In this document: one piece after another, positions 62,586-64,000 of the stretch
How positions within the stretch are numbered: position 1 is the stretch's first letter
Layout: the number at the start of each line of letters is the position of its first letter
From: Kalaharituber pfeilii
Lineage: Eukaryota; Ascomycota; Pezizomycetes; Pezizales; Pezizaceae
Direction: 5' to 3'
Length of the DNA stretch: 64,000 nucleotides
Assembly: GCA_015179045.1 (NCBI GenBank)
Contig: WHUZ01000004.1
Span: 1,984,001-2,048,000, forward strand
Program-made: the position numbers and the translations under genes
Notes under the pieces: model-generated
The model's database searches: none
What the model was told of the DNA's origin: nothing
The model's input: only the letters and a program-made list of their open reading frames with translations

Positions 62586-63821
62586 ACTGTCACAAGTTGA
62601 GTCAACTCAAAACACTCATGCAATCCGGAAGCAGATAAAATGGTTGAGGAACAAGAGGATGGGGTATGGGATTAGACATATATATTGGTCATTGATGGTT
62701 TGGAGTAGATATTGTTCGATATGATGCGTACTGGGAAACAGTAGAGGTGATTCTGCCTCAGGCCCGGACCTCACCCTCTTGCGAGAGAAGTCATCGGCGC
62801 CAATTTGGTTCTATATATGCAGGCATTTGATATTTATCGTTGGGTTGGTTAGAATCTGTCTATGCAGACTCCTTTGAATTGGACTGGTTGGTGCGGTTTC
62901 GTTTTTGGGCATTTCTGTCACTTATTTGTTTATTTATTATTCATTTGTTTATTTTTATATCCCCTTATTTTGATATCTTTGTTCATGTTGATTTTTTACG
63001 GTTTTTTTTTTTTTTTTTCGGTTCATGTTTATTCTATGTTATATCACCTGTTTGCGTATATCAAAGTACGTATCCTGTATTTACCCTGTAGGTCATTTGA
63101 TGTTTTTTGTTTTTATGATTTTCCATAATTTCAGTCATTTGAGGGCGGTAAGGGGAATTGTGCACATCGGGGGCATGGTACCAGTATTGATATCATGTTC
63201 GATACCTGGCAATGGGTTCTTCTGAATTTTATCTTTCGCTACCCCTTTTTTCGTGATTATGTTCATCAAACTGGGCGATATTTGAGCTGAATGCCGTTTT
63301 GGTTAAATGATTTGGTTTTTGAGTTTTACTTTTTCTTTTATCAAACTGACATGGTGGTCTTCGGACTGCTGATATATATATGTAAGTATGTATGTGCATG
63401 TGAATGATGAAGTATTTTGTTGCAGCAAGCTCTCGATTGATTACTTGTATGCCATTCTTACGTGTTATTCCTCGTGGGCTCCTCCCCAAATTATGGGTGA
63501 CTCATACGCATCAATGGAAACGCTCTGTGCTAGGTATACACCATATAATCCTCCTTTCATCACAAAAATATACAATGTTTGCAGTTGGCCCATTTCAGAC
63601 CAATTCATTTTGCATAATGAAGTCCCTTGATAATTCCTACTCAACAATGATAGAAACCGGCTTCGCCCCCTACCAACTTTAAGCATCTCTTTCAGTTACT
63701 TGACACCTGGGTAAGATATGGATAATGCTACATTGCGACCATCTTACTTCTTCTCACTTCGTTGGTGGTCTCTGGTGAGCTCCTCACTACGGACATTGGT
63801 TTATGTTAGCTATCGTGATTC
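62586..63821. other. 3' flank of nik1, intergenic
   Basis: T-rich sequence (including T17 near 63002-63018) with no supported gene between the convergent nik1 and the edge gene. Confidence 0.5.
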
Positions 63822-63967
63822 TCAATCACTGCAACGAAAAACAAAAGCCACATATGGCGTAAGTGGACTTAGGAACAAAGAACTGGGAAAGAAGGATAAA
63901 CTTACATATGAGCGTCTAAATCGTCGAGATGTTTCTTTTGTTGCCTCAGCTTGTCCCTTAATTCTAT
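63822..63967 (-). CDS. 3' end of an unidentified coiled-coil protein gene (truncated by window)
   Basis: Two minus-strand exons: 63906-63967 and 63822-63828, joined across a 77-nt intron. They encode IELRDKLRQQKKHLDDLDAH followed by I-D and TGA. An upstream intron with a TACTAAC branch site and TAG acceptor precedes 63967 and runs off the window, so the rest of the gene lies beyond 64000. The charged heptad pattern suggests the end of a coiled coil. No family could be assigned from 22 residues. Confidence 0.55.
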
Positions 63968-64000
63968 CTAGTAGGCGAATGGAGTTAGTATCTCGAAATG

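Overview
The window is nuclear DNA of a filamentous ascomycete. Protein-coding genes are interrupted by many short introns (about 45-80 nt, GT...AG, often with a CTAAC-type branch site). The gene set (AbaA/TEA regulator, White Collar-2, a group III HAMP-repeat histidine kinase, large-subunit catalase, RPL31, RPL20, Sec61 beta, GID1) is that of a Pezizomycotina chromosome. Protein wording resembles Leotiomycetes (Helotiales, Botrytis/Sclerotinia-like), but that placement is an inference from memory of family sequences, not a computed result. No bacterial, viral or plasmid features are seen, and no CRISPR array, rRNA or convincing tRNA.

Layout. 1-7 kb: 3' part of mitochondrial NADH-cytochrome b5 reductase (MCR1, +), RPL31 (-), a Csn12/Thp3-type PCI protein (+) sharing a bidirectional promoter with RPL31, a nested foldback element, and an Sfr1/Mei5 recombination mediator (+). 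7-15.6 kb: sparse, holding the abaA/TEC1-type TEA-domain regulator (-) with wide flanks. 15.6-38.4 kb: dense housekeeping and metabolic block with a PIN-like carrier (+), a 2OG-Fe(II) oxygenase (+), large catalase (-), PKR1 (+), RPL20 (+), SEC61B (+), a xylose-reductase-type aldo-keto reductase (+), an MFS transporter (-) and GID1/VID30 (-). 38.4-58 kb: gene-poor, with a second foldback copy, a possible glutathione transferase relic, microsatellites and homopolymers, and White Collar-2 (-) isolated between roughly 11 kb and 7 kb of mostly empty DNA. 58-62.6 kb: the osmosensing histidine kinase NIK1/OS-1/BOS1 (+). The last 180 bases hold the 3' end of an unidentified coiled-coil gene (-).

Biological theme: the three large regulators (abaA for conidiation, wc-2 for light, nik1 for osmotic and fungicide response) each sit in unusually large intergenic space, while housekeeping genes are packed. 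The genes are mostly independent and no biosynthetic cluster or defence system is apparent. The observations most worth checking are a 5-nt microexon in the MFS transporter, a palindromic promoter motif shared by the two ribosomal protein genes, a two-copy nested foldback element, and a 1,058-nt ATG-free stretch just upstream of the histidine kinase.
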